NCBI RefSeq assembly: GCF_000787835.1
Contig: NZ_BBPP01000019.1
Span: 12,804-76,803, forward strand
Origin: Streptacidiphilus melanogenes
GTDB lineage: Bacteria; Actinomycetota; Actinomycetes; Streptomycetales; Streptomycetaceae
Length of the DNA stretch: 64,000 bases
Direction: 5' to 3'
The notes under the pieces are model-generated. The model did no database searches. It saw nothing but the letters and a program-made list of their open reading frames with translations, and was not told where the DNA came from. The translations under genes and the position numbers were made by a program. Shown here in pieces: positions 10,737 to 22,340 of this stretch (position 1 is the first letter of the stretch; every line of letters begins with the position of its first letter).

Positions 10737-11202
10737 GGCCCCCGGCGGCGTGACCATCGCCGTCGCCACCGAGGCGGACATGGCGGACGTCCGCGCCGTG
10801 CGGCACGAGGTCTTCGTCGTGGAGCAGCGGGTCCCCGTCGAGCTGGAGTACGACGAGCTGGACGCGACCAGCGTCCACGTGCTCGCCCGCGCCGAGGACG
10901 GGACGCCGCTCGGCACCGGCCGCCTCATCCACGGCCCGCAGGCGCTGGCCGCGACCGGCTGCGAGGGCCGTGTGCTGCTCGGTCGCCTGGCGGTCCGTCA
11001 GCCCGCGCGCGGCACCGGGCTGGGGGCCGCGCTGGTGCGCGAGATCGAGGCCGCGGGGCGCGAACACGGCGGGGTGGAACTGGAACTGCACGCCCAGGTG
11101 CAGGCGCTCGGCTTCTACGAACGGCTGGGTTATGTCGCTTTTGGAGAGGAATACCCTGACGCGGGTATTCCGCACCGGAGCATGGTGAAGCGTCTGGCAT
11201 GA
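10723..11202 (+). CDS. GNAT-family N-acetyltransferase
   Basis: The 159-residue protein has the single-domain GNAT fold. The acetyl-CoA-binding motif appears as [24 protein letters not shown] (residues about 84-107, quoted by its key part [10 protein letters not shown]). The C-terminal [21 protein letters not shown] is typical of the YjcF/ElaA branch. The substrate is not known. GTG 10723 was chosen because GGAG lies 8-12 bases before it and because overlap with rluD suggests coupling; GTG 10750 is an alternative. The antiporter gene begins 7 bases after the stop. Confidence 0.85.
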   Translation: MPRAEAPGGVTIAVATEADMADVRAVRHEVFVVEQRVPVELEYDELDATSVHVLARAEDGTPLGTGRLIHGPQALAATGCEGRVLLGRLAVRQPARGTGLGAALVREIEAAGREHGGVELELHAQVQALGFYERLGYVAFGEEYPDAGIPHRSMVKRLA

Positions 11203-11209
11203 TGCTTAT

Positions 11210-12799
11210 GTGGCGCAGCTGACCCTTCTCTTCACGGTTTTCCTCTGCGCCATCATCACCACCCCGCTCGCCGAGCGGATCCGGGTCCCGCAGCCCGTGC
11301 TGATGACCGTGATCGGCATCGTGCTGGCGCTGCTGCCCTTCGTGCCGAACATCAGCATCGAGCCGGAACTGATCCTGCCGCTCGTGCTGCCGCCGCTCAT
11401 CTACGCCTCCGCGCAGCGCTCCACGGCCCGCTACTACCGTCAGAACGCGCGCGTCATCCTGCTGCTGGCGGTGGCTCTGGTGCTGCTCACCACCGCAGCG
11501 GTCGCGGGCGCCATGCACTGGATCACCCCGGCCATGCCGTTGGCCGCCGCCGTCGCGCTCGGCGCGCTGATCTCCCCGCCCGACCCGATCGCTGCGGCCG
11601 CGGTCGCGCAGAGCGTCGGCCTGCCGCGGCGCCTGCTCGGCATCCTGGAGACCGAGGGGCTGTTCAACGACGTCACCGCGCTGGTCGTCTACGCGCTCGC
11701 CATCGACGCCGTGGTGACGGGTCACTTCTCCACCGCGCACGCGGCGCTGCGGCTGCTGCTGTCGGCGGTGCTGGCCCTCGTCTTCGGCATCGGCATCGGC
11801 TGGCTCAGCGGCAAGCTGATGGCGCTGCTCAGTGACGCCACCCTCCAGGTCGGCCTCAGCCTGCTGGTCCCGTTCGCGGCGTACGTGCTCGCCGACCAGC
11901 TGCACGGCTCCGGGGTGCTGGCGGTGCTGGTCTGCGCCCTGTGGATCAACGACCGGGCGGTCGGCGCGGACGACGTCGCCTTCCGGCTGGTCGGCTCCGC
12001 GTTCTGGGACGTGGTCGAGCTGCTCATCTCCGGCATGGCCTTCGGCCTGATCGGCCTGGAGTGGTCCACCGTGCTGCACGAGGCCGGCCGCACCTGGCCC
12101 TCGATGATCGGGGACGCGGCCCTGGTCATCGTCGTCGTGGTCGGGGTCCGCTTCCTGTGGCTGTTGCCCGGTTCGTGGTTCGCCGCCTGGCTGGACCGGC
12201 GCCTCGGCCGCCGCGAGGACGTGACGCCGCTCGGCTGGCGGGAGTCGGTGGTGCTGTGGTGGGCGGGGATGCGCGGCGTGGCGTCGGTGGCGCTGGCGCT
12301 GGCCATCCCCTTCACCGTGGACGGCGGCGGCGCCTTCCCGCTGCGGTACGAGGTCGTCTTCATCGCCTTCTCCGTCGTCATCTTCACGCTGGTGGTACAG
12401 GGCATGACGCTGCCGCTGGTGGTGCGCTGGGCGGGCCTGAGCCGGGACCAGAGCGCCGAGGACCACGAGGAACGCCGCCTGTGGTACCGGGCCTCCCGGG
12501 CCGGACTGATGCGGCTCAAGGAGATGGCCGCGAACGAGGAGCTGCCCGAGGAGCTGGTCGACCGGCTCAAGCAGCGTCAGGTCGACCGGCTGGCCCGCAG
12601 CCGCCCCGACCTCTACGACGAGCAGCAGCGCGAGGAGTGGAAGAAGCGGGTCAAGGTCGTCAAGACCCTGCGCCGGGTCGAGGGCGAGATGCTCGCGGCC
12701 TCCCGCGAGGAGATGCAGACCGCGCGGATCGAGCCGGGCGCCGATCCGGAGCTGGTCGACCGCGTGATCCGCACGCTGGACCTGCGCAGCGAACGTTGA
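11210..12799 (+). CDS. Na+/H+ antiporter, CPA1 family
   Basis: The 529-residue protein has about 12 membrane segments (residues 1-410) and a charged, cytoplasmic helical tail (about 415-529). CPA1 motifs are visible: SPPDPIAAAAV with the ion-site aspartate, and ETEGLFNDVTALVVY with the Asn-Asp pair. Such carriers exchange cytoplasmic Na+ (or K+) for protons and help with pH and salt stress. The GTG 11210 start has no clear Shine-Dalgarno; CATGAT 6 bases upstream could be a -10 for a leaderless mRNA, or the gene may be read through from the GNAT gene. The AnsP-like permease gene starts 22 bases downstream. Confidence 0.9.
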   Translation: MAQLTLLFTVFLCAIITTPLAERIRVPQPVLMTVIGIVLALLPFVPNISIEPELILPLVLPPLIYASAQRSTARYYRQNARVILLLAVALVLLTTAAVAGAMHWITPAMPLAAAVALGALISPPDPIAAAAVAQSVGLPRRLLGILETEGLFNDVTALVVYALAIDAVVTGHFSTAHAALRLLLSAVLALVFGIGIGWLSGKLMALLSDATLQVGLSLLVPFAAYVLADQLHGSGVLAVLVCALWINDRAVGADDVAFRLVGSAFWDVVELLISGMAFGLIGLEWSTVLHEAGRTWPSMIGDAALVIVVVVGVRFLWLLPGSWFAAWLDRRLGRREDVTPLGWRESVVLWWAGMRGVASVALALAIPFTVDGGGAFPLRYEVVFIAFSVVIFTLVVQGMTLPLVVRWAGLSRDQSAEDHEERRLWYRASRAGLMRLKEMAANEELPEELVDRLKQRQVDRLARSRPDLYDEQQREEWKKRVKVVKTLRRVEGEMLAASREEMQTARIEPGADPELVDRVIRTLDLRSER

Positions 12800-12821
12800 A
12801 TCCCTGTCACGAAAGGCACGT

Positions 12822-14249
12822 GTGAGCACCGACCCGCGGACGACGTCCGACATCGCAGCGCAGCAGTCCGACGTCGCACTCGACGACTCCGGGGACGCCG
12901 GCTATGCCAAGACCCTGGCGCCCCGTCATATCAGCATGATCGCCATCGGCGGGGCGATCGGCACCGGCCTCTTCCTGGGCGCCGGCGGCAACCTGGCCAA
13001 GGCCGGGCCGTCGCTGGCCATCTCCTACGCGGTCGCCGGCGTCTTCGCCTTCTTCGTGGTGCGGGCGCTGGGCGAGCTGGTGCTGCACCGTCCCTCGTCG
13101 GGCTCGTTCGTCTCCTACGCGCGCGAGTTCCTGGGGGAGAAGGGCGCGTACGTCGCGGGCTGGATGTACGTGCTGAACTGGTCGACCACCGGCATGGCCG
13201 ACATCACCGCCGTCGCCCTCTACGTGCACTACTGGTCGGTCTTCTCGTCGGTCCCGCAGTGGGTGCTGGCGCTGGTCGCGCTGGCGGTGGTGCTGTCGAT
13301 CAACCTGATCTCGGTGCGGCTCTTCGGGGAGATGGAGTTCTGGTTCGCGATCATCAAGGTCGCCGCGATCGTGCTGTTCCTCGTCGTCGGCATCGTGCTG
13401 CTGGGGACCCAGCACCAGATCGCCGGACAGACCCCCGGTCTGCACATGATCAGCGACAACGGCGGCTGGTTCCCGCGTGGTGTGCTGCAGATGATCGTCG
13501 TGCTGCAGAGTGTGGTCTTCGCCTATGCCGCGATCGAGATGGTCGGCGTCACCGCGGGTGAGACGGCGGACCCGGCCAAGATCGTCCCGAGGGCGATCAA
13601 CTCGATCTCCTGGCGCATCCTGGTCTTCTACGTCGGCTCGATCATCATGCTGGTGCTGCTGCTGCCGTGGACCGCGTACTCGGCCGGCGAGAGCCCGTTC
13701 GTCACCGTCTTCTCCAAGCTGGGCGTCCCGGGCATCGGCGGCATCATGAACGCGGTCGTGCTGACCGCCGCCATGTCCAGCCTCAACTCCGGCCTCTACT
13801 CGACCGGCCGGATTCTGCGCTCGCTGGCCGCGGCCGGCTCGGCGCCCTCCTTCACCGGGCGCATGAGCCGCACCCAGGTCCCCTACGGCGGCATCCTGCT
13901 GACCGCGACGGCGGCGCTGATCGGCGTCGCGCTCAACGCCTGGCTTCCTGGCGAGGCCTTCGAGATCGTCGTCAACATCGCCTCGCTGGGCGTCATCTCG
14001 ACCTGGATCATGATCATGGTCTGCCACGCCCTCTTCGTCCGCAGGGCGCGTGCAGGGCACGCCGAGCGCCCCAGCTACCGTCTGGGCTTCTCGCCGTGGA
14101 TCGAGCTGCTGACGATCGCGTTCCTGCTCTTCGTCGTGGTCGAGATGGGCGTCTCCGGCGGCACGGTCGGCCGCTGGACGGTCCTGCTGATCGTCCCGAT
14201 CGCCGCGGCCCTCACGACCGGCTGGTACGCGATCCGGCGCCGCGCCTGA
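12822..14249 (+). CDS. Amino-acid permease, AnsP (L-asparagine permease)-like
   Basis: This 475-residue carrier of the APC superfamily (amino acid transporter family) has 12 predicted membrane helices. The N-terminal signature HISMIAIGGAIGTGLFLGAG starts near residue 31 and is followed by ALGELVLHRPSSGSFVSYAR. The pattern is closest to actinobacterial L-asparagine permeases (AnsP), but GABA or aromatic amino-acid permeases share it, so the substrate is inferred. It is 22 bases after the antiporter on the same strand and convergent with an Lrp-type regulator gene whose stop lies 40 bases away. Confidence 0.87.
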   Translation: MSTDPRTTSDIAAQQSDVALDDSGDAGYAKTLAPRHISMIAIGGAIGTGLFLGAGGNLAKAGPSLAISYAVAGVFAFFVVRALGELVLHRPSSGSFVSYAREFLGEKGAYVAGWMYVLNWSTTGMADITAVALYVHYWSVFSSVPQWVLALVALAVVLSINLISVRLFGEMEFWFAIIKVAAIVLFLVVGIVLLGTQHQIAGQTPGLHMISDNGGWFPRGVLQMIVVLQSVVFAYAAIEMVGVTAGETADPAKIVPRAINSISWRILVFYVGSIIMLVLLLPWTAYSAGESPFVTVFSKLGVPGIGGIMNAVVLTAAMSSLNSGLYSTGRILRSLAAAGSAPSFTGRMSRTQVPYGGILLTATAALIGVALNAWLPGEAFEIVVNIASLGVISTWIMIMVCHALFVRRARAGHAERPSYRLGFSPWIELLTIAFLLFVVVEMGVSGGTVGRWTVLLIVPIAAALTTGWYAIRRRA

Positions 14250-14260
14250 CGCCGACGCGA

Positions 14261-14287
14261 CTGACGGGCCTGACGCGCCTGACGCGA
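14261..14287 (+). repeat. Short 9-bp tandem repeat between convergent genes
   Basis: Three units, CTGACGGGC, CTGACGCGC and CTGACGCGA, lie in tandem between the permease and Lrp stops. No hairpin terminator is evident in the gap. Confidence 0.6.
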
Positions 14288-14289
14288 GG

Positions 14290-14772
14290 TCACTCCACCG
14301 CAGCCGGTCGGGAGGGGGCCGGCTGCGGGAAGACCCGGGTGTGCTTGACACTGCCGAAGGCGAACTCGGACTCGATGGAGGCGATGCCTGGGATCGCGTG
14401 CAGGCGCGTGCGGACCAGGCGTTCGTAGGCCTGGAGGTCCTCCACCACGATGCGGAGCAGGTAGTCGGTGCTGCCCGCCATCAGGTAGCAGTCCTGGATG
14501 TGGTCGATCCGTTGGACGTGCTCCTCGAAGGCCTCCACGCTGGCCGCGTTGTGCCGCTCCAGCCCGACCCGCACGAAGGCGGTGACCGGCAGGCCGAAGA
14601 CGGACTGGTCCACCAGGGCCGTGTAGCCCTCGATCACCCCCGCCTCCTCGAGCCGGCGCACCCGGCGCAGGCAGGGCGAGGGGGAGAGCCGGACGCGGTC
14701 GGCCAGCTCCTGGTTGGTCAGTCGGCCGTCCTGTTGCAGCTCGCGGATGATCGACCGGTCGACGGCGTCCAT
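14290..14772 (-). CDS. Lrp/AsnC-family transcriptional regulator
   Basis: The 160-residue protein has an N-terminal winged helix-turn-helix (DRSIIRELQQDGRLTNQELA, then SPCLRRVRRLEEAGVI) and a C-terminal RAM ligand-binding domain (about 70-150). Such proteins sense amino acids and often regulate a neighbouring transporter gene. The ATG at 14772 has AGGAGG upstream; the frame continues 27 codons further but without family similarity. It is divergent from the EamA exporter gene, and small palindromes lie in the gap. This suggests that it controls the exporter, its own gene, or both. Confidence 0.92.
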   Translation of the reverse strand: MDAVDRSIIRELQQDGRLTNQELADRVRLSPSPCLRRVRRLEEAGVIEGYTALVDQSVFGLPVTAFVRVGLERHNAASVEAFEEHVQRIDHIQDCYLMAGSTDYLLRIVVEDLQAYERLVRTRLHAIPGIASIESEFAFGSVKHTRVFPQPAPSRPAAVE

Positions 14773-14824
14773 GGTTGTCCTGCCTCCTGTGTGGCTGATC
14801 GTGGCAGATTCTGCCTCTTGAGTG

Positions 14825-14836
14825 GTCTCTGGAGAC
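14825..14836. promoter_or_regulatory. Small palindrome in the Lrp/EamA gap
   Basis: GTCTC-TG-GAGAC is a perfect 5-bp inverted repeat 53 bases upstream of the Lrp ATG. GCAAT (14844-14848) and ATTGC (14874-14878) form a wider pair next to it. These are candidate Lrp operator sites. Confidence 0.35.
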
Positions 14837-14920
14837 ATTTTTAGCAATCGCATGCCGCGCCTGTCGCCATAGCATTGCGGGCGTTCCCGCCGTTTCGGCA
14901 GCCAGTGGAGTCACGCCGCC

Positions 14921-15901
14921 ATGCCCCCGATGCCCGCCACGCCCCTGACGACCGTGCCCGCCGTCGAGCAGGCGGCGACCGCCGAGTCCTCGGCCCGCCG
15001 CCCGGTCGGTCGGCGGCTGGCCGACCCCCTCGGTGTCGCCGCGCTGGTGGCGACGGTGTGCCTGTGGAGTGCGTTCGCGCTCAGCGACCGGGCGCTCGCC
15101 TCCTCCTCGCTGCGCCCGGCGGATGCGGCGCTGATCCGCTTCGGGCTCCCGGCGCTGGCGCTGGCCCCGGCGCTCTGGCGTCGGCGCGGGCAGTTCACCC
15201 GCGCGGCGGGCCTGCGCTGGGCGCCCGCACTGAAGATCGTCCTCGGGGGCGGCGTCCCCTTCTATCTGGCCGCGACCTACGGTGGCGCGCTCACCTCGGC
15301 GGCGTTCGTCGGCGCGCTGGTGCCGGGGATGGTCCCGCTCTTCGTCGCCGCCCTGGCGGTCCGCGCCGGCCGGGTGCCGCGCGGGCTGCAGGGCGCGGGC
15401 CTCGGCCTGATCGGTCTGGGCGCACTCGCCCTGGTCGGGCCCGATGTGGCGGGCGTCGGCGGGCACACCCTCGCCGGGGTCGGCCTGCTGCTGCTGGCCA
15501 GCGGGCTCTGGGCGGTCTACACCGTCGGCTTGCGCGAGATCTCGCTCGACCCCGTCGCGTCCATGGGGCTGCTCTGCGTCCCCACCTTCGCCGTCATCGC
15601 CCTGCTGGCCCTGTTCGGCGTGCTGCCCAGCACGCTGCTCACCCACGCCGCGCCGCGCGACGTGCTGGTCTTCCTCCTCGTCCAAGGCGTCGGCACCGGC
15701 ATCTGCTCCGGCCTCTTCTACGCCACGGCCATCCGCCGCCTCGGCCCCGAACGCTGCACCACCGTCGGCAGCCTCAGCCCCGTCCTCACGGCCGCAGCCG
15801 CCGTGCCGCTGCTCGGGGAGCGGTTGACTCTCCCCGTCCTGGCCGGCACCGCGCTCGTCGCGGCGGGCGTGATGCTGGCCAATCGACGCGCCGTCAGGTG
15901 A
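14921..15901 (+). CDS. EamA/DMT-family transporter (putative amino-acid or metabolite exporter)
   Basis: The 326-residue protein has ten predicted membrane segments in two EamA repeats (about 38-170 and 185-322), the pattern of drug/metabolite transporters such as RhaT/YdcZ-type exporters. The ATG at 14921 has GTGGAG upstream. The divergent Lrp regulator suggests an amino-acid-like substrate, but no residue identifies it. The 3' end overlaps the convergent Uma2 gene by 8 bases. Confidence 0.85.
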   Translation: MPPMPATPLTTVPAVEQAATAESSARRPVGRRLADPLGVAALVATVCLWSAFALSDRALASSSLRPADAALIRFGLPALALAPALWRRRGQFTRAAGLRWAPALKIVLGGGVPFYLAATYGGALTSAAFVGALVPGMVPLFVAALAVRAGRVPRGLQGAGLGLIGLGALALVGPDVAGVGGHTLAGVGLLLLASGLWAVYTVGLREISLDPVASMGLLCVPTFAVIALLALFGVLPSTLLTHAAPRDVLVFLLVQGVGTGICSGLFYATAIRRLGPERCTTVGSLSPVLTAAAAVPLLGERLTLPVLAGTALVAAGVMLANRRAVR

Positions 15902-16460
15902 AGAGCGTCGTGTCGAGCGTGAAGCCGAAGGGCGCGGGCAGGTCGAGCGGCTTCCCGAAGCTCGCGCGGGTGGCGGTCTGGTAGTCGCCCTTCTCCGGGT
16001 CGGCGAACAGGGTGACCTTGCCCTCGCTGCGGTCGACCAACAGGTAGCAGGGGATACCTGCCTTGGCGTAGCCGAGGCGTTTGGCCTCACGGTCCTTGTC
16101 GGGGCGCGACGACGTGACCTCCAGCACCAGCAGCACGCCCGCAGGCTCGGCCCAGGGCTCGGCCTCCATGAAGCCTCCGGCCGCGATCACCGTGGCATCC
16201 GGGATGAACCGGCCTCCAGGAACACGGAGGCCCTTGGTCTGAAGGACGTCGACGTCGAGACCAGCGTGTCGGTAAAGCTGCTTCGCCACCACGCTGATGA
16301 GAGTCTCGTGGGCGCCGTCCGGTGGTGGGGTCACGATGATCTCGCCCTCGATCAGCTGAGCCCGAAAGCCATCCGGGACGGACAGGTCCAGAAACGCCTC
16401 AAGCAGGCCGTCGCTGTCCGAGGTGACAGCAGGTCGTTCCGCGGCGGTCATCAGCGCCAT
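15894..16460 (-). CDS. Uma2-family (DUF820) restriction-endonuclease-like protein
   Basis: The 188-residue protein has the Uma2/DUF820 pattern: GEIIVTPPPDGAHE, IPDATVI and LLVLEVTSSRPDKDREAKRLGYAKAGIPCYLLVD. The spaced Asp, Glu and Lys of these motifs are those of a PD-(D/E)XK nuclease fold. The family is large in actinobacteria and cyanobacteria and its role is unknown. The ATG at 16460 follows GGGGGGAAGG. It is 132 bases downstream of the MscS gene and may share its transcript. Confidence 0.87.
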   Translation of the reverse strand: MALMTAAERPAVTSDSDGLLEAFLDLSVPDGFRAQLIEGEIIVTPPPDGAHETLISVVAKQLYRHAGLDVDVLQTKGLRVPGGRFIPDATVIAAGGFMEAEPWAEPAGVLLVLEVTSSRPDKDREAKRLGYAKAGIPCYLLVDRSEGKVTLFADPEKGDYQTATRASFGKPLDLPAPFGFTLDTTLFT

Positions 16461-16592
16461 GCCTTCCCCCCGATCGGTCGGTCCGTTGCGCTGCTTCGTA
16501 CAGCAAGGAAGCTAGCCCCCGGCACTGACAGGTCGAGGTGATCGGTGGAGGTCTCACCCGAAAGTGTGCCCCGGTCTTGCGGGCCTGTCCCC

Positions 16593-17618
16593 TTACCCCG
16601 CCGTCCGGACGCGCGGGAGGGCCTCGGGGTGGTGATCGCGGAGCCAGGCCAGGAGGTGTTCGCGGGTCGCGCACTTGAGGATGAAGGCGTCGTCGGGGTT
16701 ACGCGTGGTCATGGTCGCGCGGATCACGATCGCGGACGGGGTGGTGTCGAAGACGACCAGGCCCCAGTCACGGCCGTCCCACTCCTTGCTGTCGAGCAGC
16801 AGTCGGTGGAACTGCTCGCGGAGCTCGGGGACCGGCGTGGTGTGGTCGAGGTGGAGCAGGATCCAGCCGGTGGTATGCGGGTCGGCGCGGGTCCAATTCT
16901 CGAAGGGCCGGCTGACGAAGTAGGAGACGGGGACGACGAGCCGGCGCTGGTCCCAGAGGCGCACGACGAGGTAGGAGAGGGTGATCTCCTCCACCGTGCC
17001 CTGCTGCTGCTCGACCACCACGATGTCGCCAATGCGGACCAGGTCGCCGAAGGCGATGACCAGGCCGGAGAAGAAGTTGCCCAGGGTGCTCTGTGCGGCG
17101 ATGCCCGCGACGATGCCGATGAGCCCGGCCGAGGCCAGCAGCGAGGCGCCGACGGCGCGCATCTCCGAGAAGGTGAGCAGCATCGCGCCGACGGTGACCA
17201 GGATCACCAGGGCGCTGGCCGTCCGCCGCAGCAGGCTGATCTGGGTCCGGACCCGCTGGACCCGGGAGGGGTCGTCGGCGACCTCCTGGTAGCGGGAGAA
17301 GAAGGCCGTCAGCACGGCCGCGACGACCCGCTCGGCCAGCCAGCCGACGGAGGCGATCAGGGCCAGCAGCAGGCCGTGCCGGACGTCGCCCGCATGCCGG
17401 TCGAAGAGCTGCGCGAGCGGCGCGTTGGCCAGCAGCAGGGCGAGGCAGACCACGAACTGCAGGGGGATGCGACACCGCCGCAGCATCGGCCAGACGGTCG
17501 TCTCGGGGTGCCGCGCGGCGACGCGCTGCAGCGCCTTGTCGACCAGCCAGCCGATGAGCAGGGTCAGGCCGATGGTCAGCGCGAGGGCGATCAGCTGGCC
17601 GATCACGTTCCACGACAT
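16593..17618 (-). CDS. MscS-family mechanosensitive channel
   Basis: The 341-residue membrane protein has four to five N-terminal membrane helices and the MscS pore helix and beta domain. The pore region is GASLLASAGLIGIVAGIAAQ followed by STLGNFFSGLVIAF, near residues 157-190, and the beta domain has GDIVVVEQQQGTVEEITLSY. Small-conductance channels of this family release solutes during osmotic downshift. The gene is divergent from dnaE. TATGAT at 17677-17672 on the minus strand is a possible -10. Confidence 0.9.
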   Translation of the reverse strand: MSWNVIGQLIALALTIGLTLLIGWLVDKALQRVAARHPETTVWPMLRRCRIPLQFVVCLALLLANAPLAQLFDRHAGDVRHGLLLALIASVGWLAERVVAAVLTAFFSRYQEVADDPSRVQRVRTQISLLRRTASALVILVTVGAMLLTFSEMRAVGASLLASAGLIGIVAGIAAQSTLGNFFSGLVIAFGDLVRIGDIVVVEQQQGTVEEITLSYLVVRLWDQRRLVVPVSYFVSRPFENWTRADPHTTGWILLHLDHTTPVPELREQFHRLLLDSKEWDGRDWGLVVFDTTPSAIVIRATMTTRNPDDAFILKCATREHLLAWLRDHHPEALPRVRTAG

Positions 17619-17694
17619 GCGGGGCTTCGGACCTGTCTCGATATGTCTGCTTAGCCGGAAATCCTCCCGGCATCATAGGGTCCCGCGTGCTGCT

Positions 17695-17723
17695 TTGCCT
17701 TCGGGCTCACGGGTCCCTAGGGT
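17695..17723 (+). promoter_or_regulatory. Promoter of dnaE
   Basis: TTGCCT (17695-17700) and TAGGGT (17718-17723) are spaced by 17 bases, close to the streptomycete vegetative consensus. Transcription would begin near 17730, giving a leader of about 40 bases that includes GAGGAG (17752-17757). Confidence 0.6.
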
Positions 17724-17768
17724 TGTTCTCTACCCCAGTCGCCGCCCTCGTGAGGAGTGCCGTCCGCC

Positions 17769-21326
<3,558 letters not shown>

Positions 21327-21329
21327 GCG

Positions 21330-22238
21330 TCAGGCGGTGGTCCGGCGCACGAGGCTGAACCCTCCCTGGCCCGCGCGCCGGACCTCCGCTGTTCCCGTGC
21401 CGCCGAAGTGGGCCGGGATGACCAGTTCGTGCTGGTCCGCCGCGCGCTCCAGGATGCGGCGGCGGCTGGCCTGCGCCTTTGCCGGGTCGAGGCAGAAGCA
21501 GCTGTTGTGGGTGGGGTCGAGGATCTGGACCGGGCTGTGCAGGAGGTCGCCGACGAAGACCGCGCGGTCGTCGCCCGAGGCGAGCCGGAGCACGGAGGAG
21601 CCTGGGCTGTGGCCCGGGGCGGGCTCCAGGGTGAGGTGTTCGTCGATGCGGTGGGCGTCCTGCCACAGCGTCAGCAGTCCGGCCCGGTGGACCGGCGCGA
21701 TGCTGTCCTCGTAGAGCAGCCGGTCGTCCTCCCGGCGCCCGCCGGCGTAGCCGCCCGCGGGGCCGAAGAAGGCGTCGTCCGCGGCGGGCAGCAGGTACTG
21801 CGCGTTGGGGAAGGTCGGCACCCACTCCCCGTCGACGTCATGGGTGTTCCAGCCGACGTGGTCGGCGTGGAGGTGGGTGTTCACCACGACGTCCACCTCC
21901 TCCGGCCGGACGTCCGCCTCGGCCAGCCGGGCGAGGAAGTCGCCCTCACGGCGGTGGAACAACGGGGAGCCGGGGCGTTCCCTGCCGTTGCCGACACCGG
22001 CGTCCACCAGGACCGTCCGTCCGGCGCTGCGCAGCACCCACGTCTGGAGGGTGCCGACGGCCTGGTCGGTGTCCGGCAGCCAGTGGTCGGGGGCCAGCCA
22101 GTCGGCGTTCTCGCGCCACTCCTCCTCCGTTGACTCCGGGACCAGTTGGCGGGCGGGAAGGAACGCGCCCTGCCACTCGACGACACGGAGGATCTCGACC
22201 TCGCCCAGCTTCGTGCCGGGTATGCGCTCACTGTTCAT
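21330..22238 (-). CDS. Metallo-beta-lactamase-fold hydrolase
   Basis: This 302-residue cytoplasmic protein has the metal motif HLHADH at 122-127 (in VVNTHLHADHVGW), GHSPGS, VFVGDLLH and a late IPAHFGG histidine. These are the ligands of a binuclear metal site. The family includes lactonases, glyoxalase II-like enzymes and phosphodiesterases; the substrate is not known. The ATG at 22238 gives MNSERIPGTKLGEV; the frame is open 12 codons upstream without similarity. It is divergent from an AraC-type regulator, suggesting local control, and its stop is 3 bases from the convergent dnaE stop. Confidence 0.87.
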   Translation of the reverse strand: MNSERIPGTKLGEVEILRVVEWQGAFLPARQLVPESTEEEWRENADWLAPDHWLPDTDQAVGTLQTWVLRSAGRTVLVDAGVGNGRERPGSPLFHRREGDFLARLAEADVRPEEVDVVVNTHLHADHVGWNTHDVDGEWVPTFPNAQYLLPAADDAFFGPAGGYAGGRREDDRLLYEDSIAPVHRAGLLTLWQDAHRIDEHLTLEPAPGHSPGSSVLRLASGDDRAVFVGDLLHSPVQILDPTHNSCFCLDPAKAQASRRRILERAADQHELVIPAHFGGTGTAEVRRAGQGGFSLVRRTTA

Positions 22239-22261
22239 GCCCTTGACGCTAGGGCGCCCGG

Positions 22262-22319
22262 TTGAGCCTCTCAATGCGTGACTGGCTTAATCGGATACGC
22301 AGGACGCTCAAGGCTGAGC
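22262..22319. promoter_or_regulatory. Two small inverted repeats between hydrolase and AraC genes
   Basis: TTGAG-CCT-CTCAA (22262-22274) and GCTCA-AGGC-TGAGC (22306-22319) have perfect 5-bp arms. They share the CTCAA half. They lie between the divergent starts and are candidate operators for the AraC-type regulator. Confidence 0.4.
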
Positions 22320-22328
22320 GCAGGCGCG

Positions 22329-22334
22329 TAGGCT
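22329..22334 (+). promoter_or_regulatory. -10-like TAGGCT before the AraC-type gene
   Basis: TAGGCT ends 6 bases before ATG 22341 and no Shine-Dalgarno is present, so the mRNA is probably leaderless. Confidence 0.5.
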
Positions 22335-22340
22335 GGGCGT

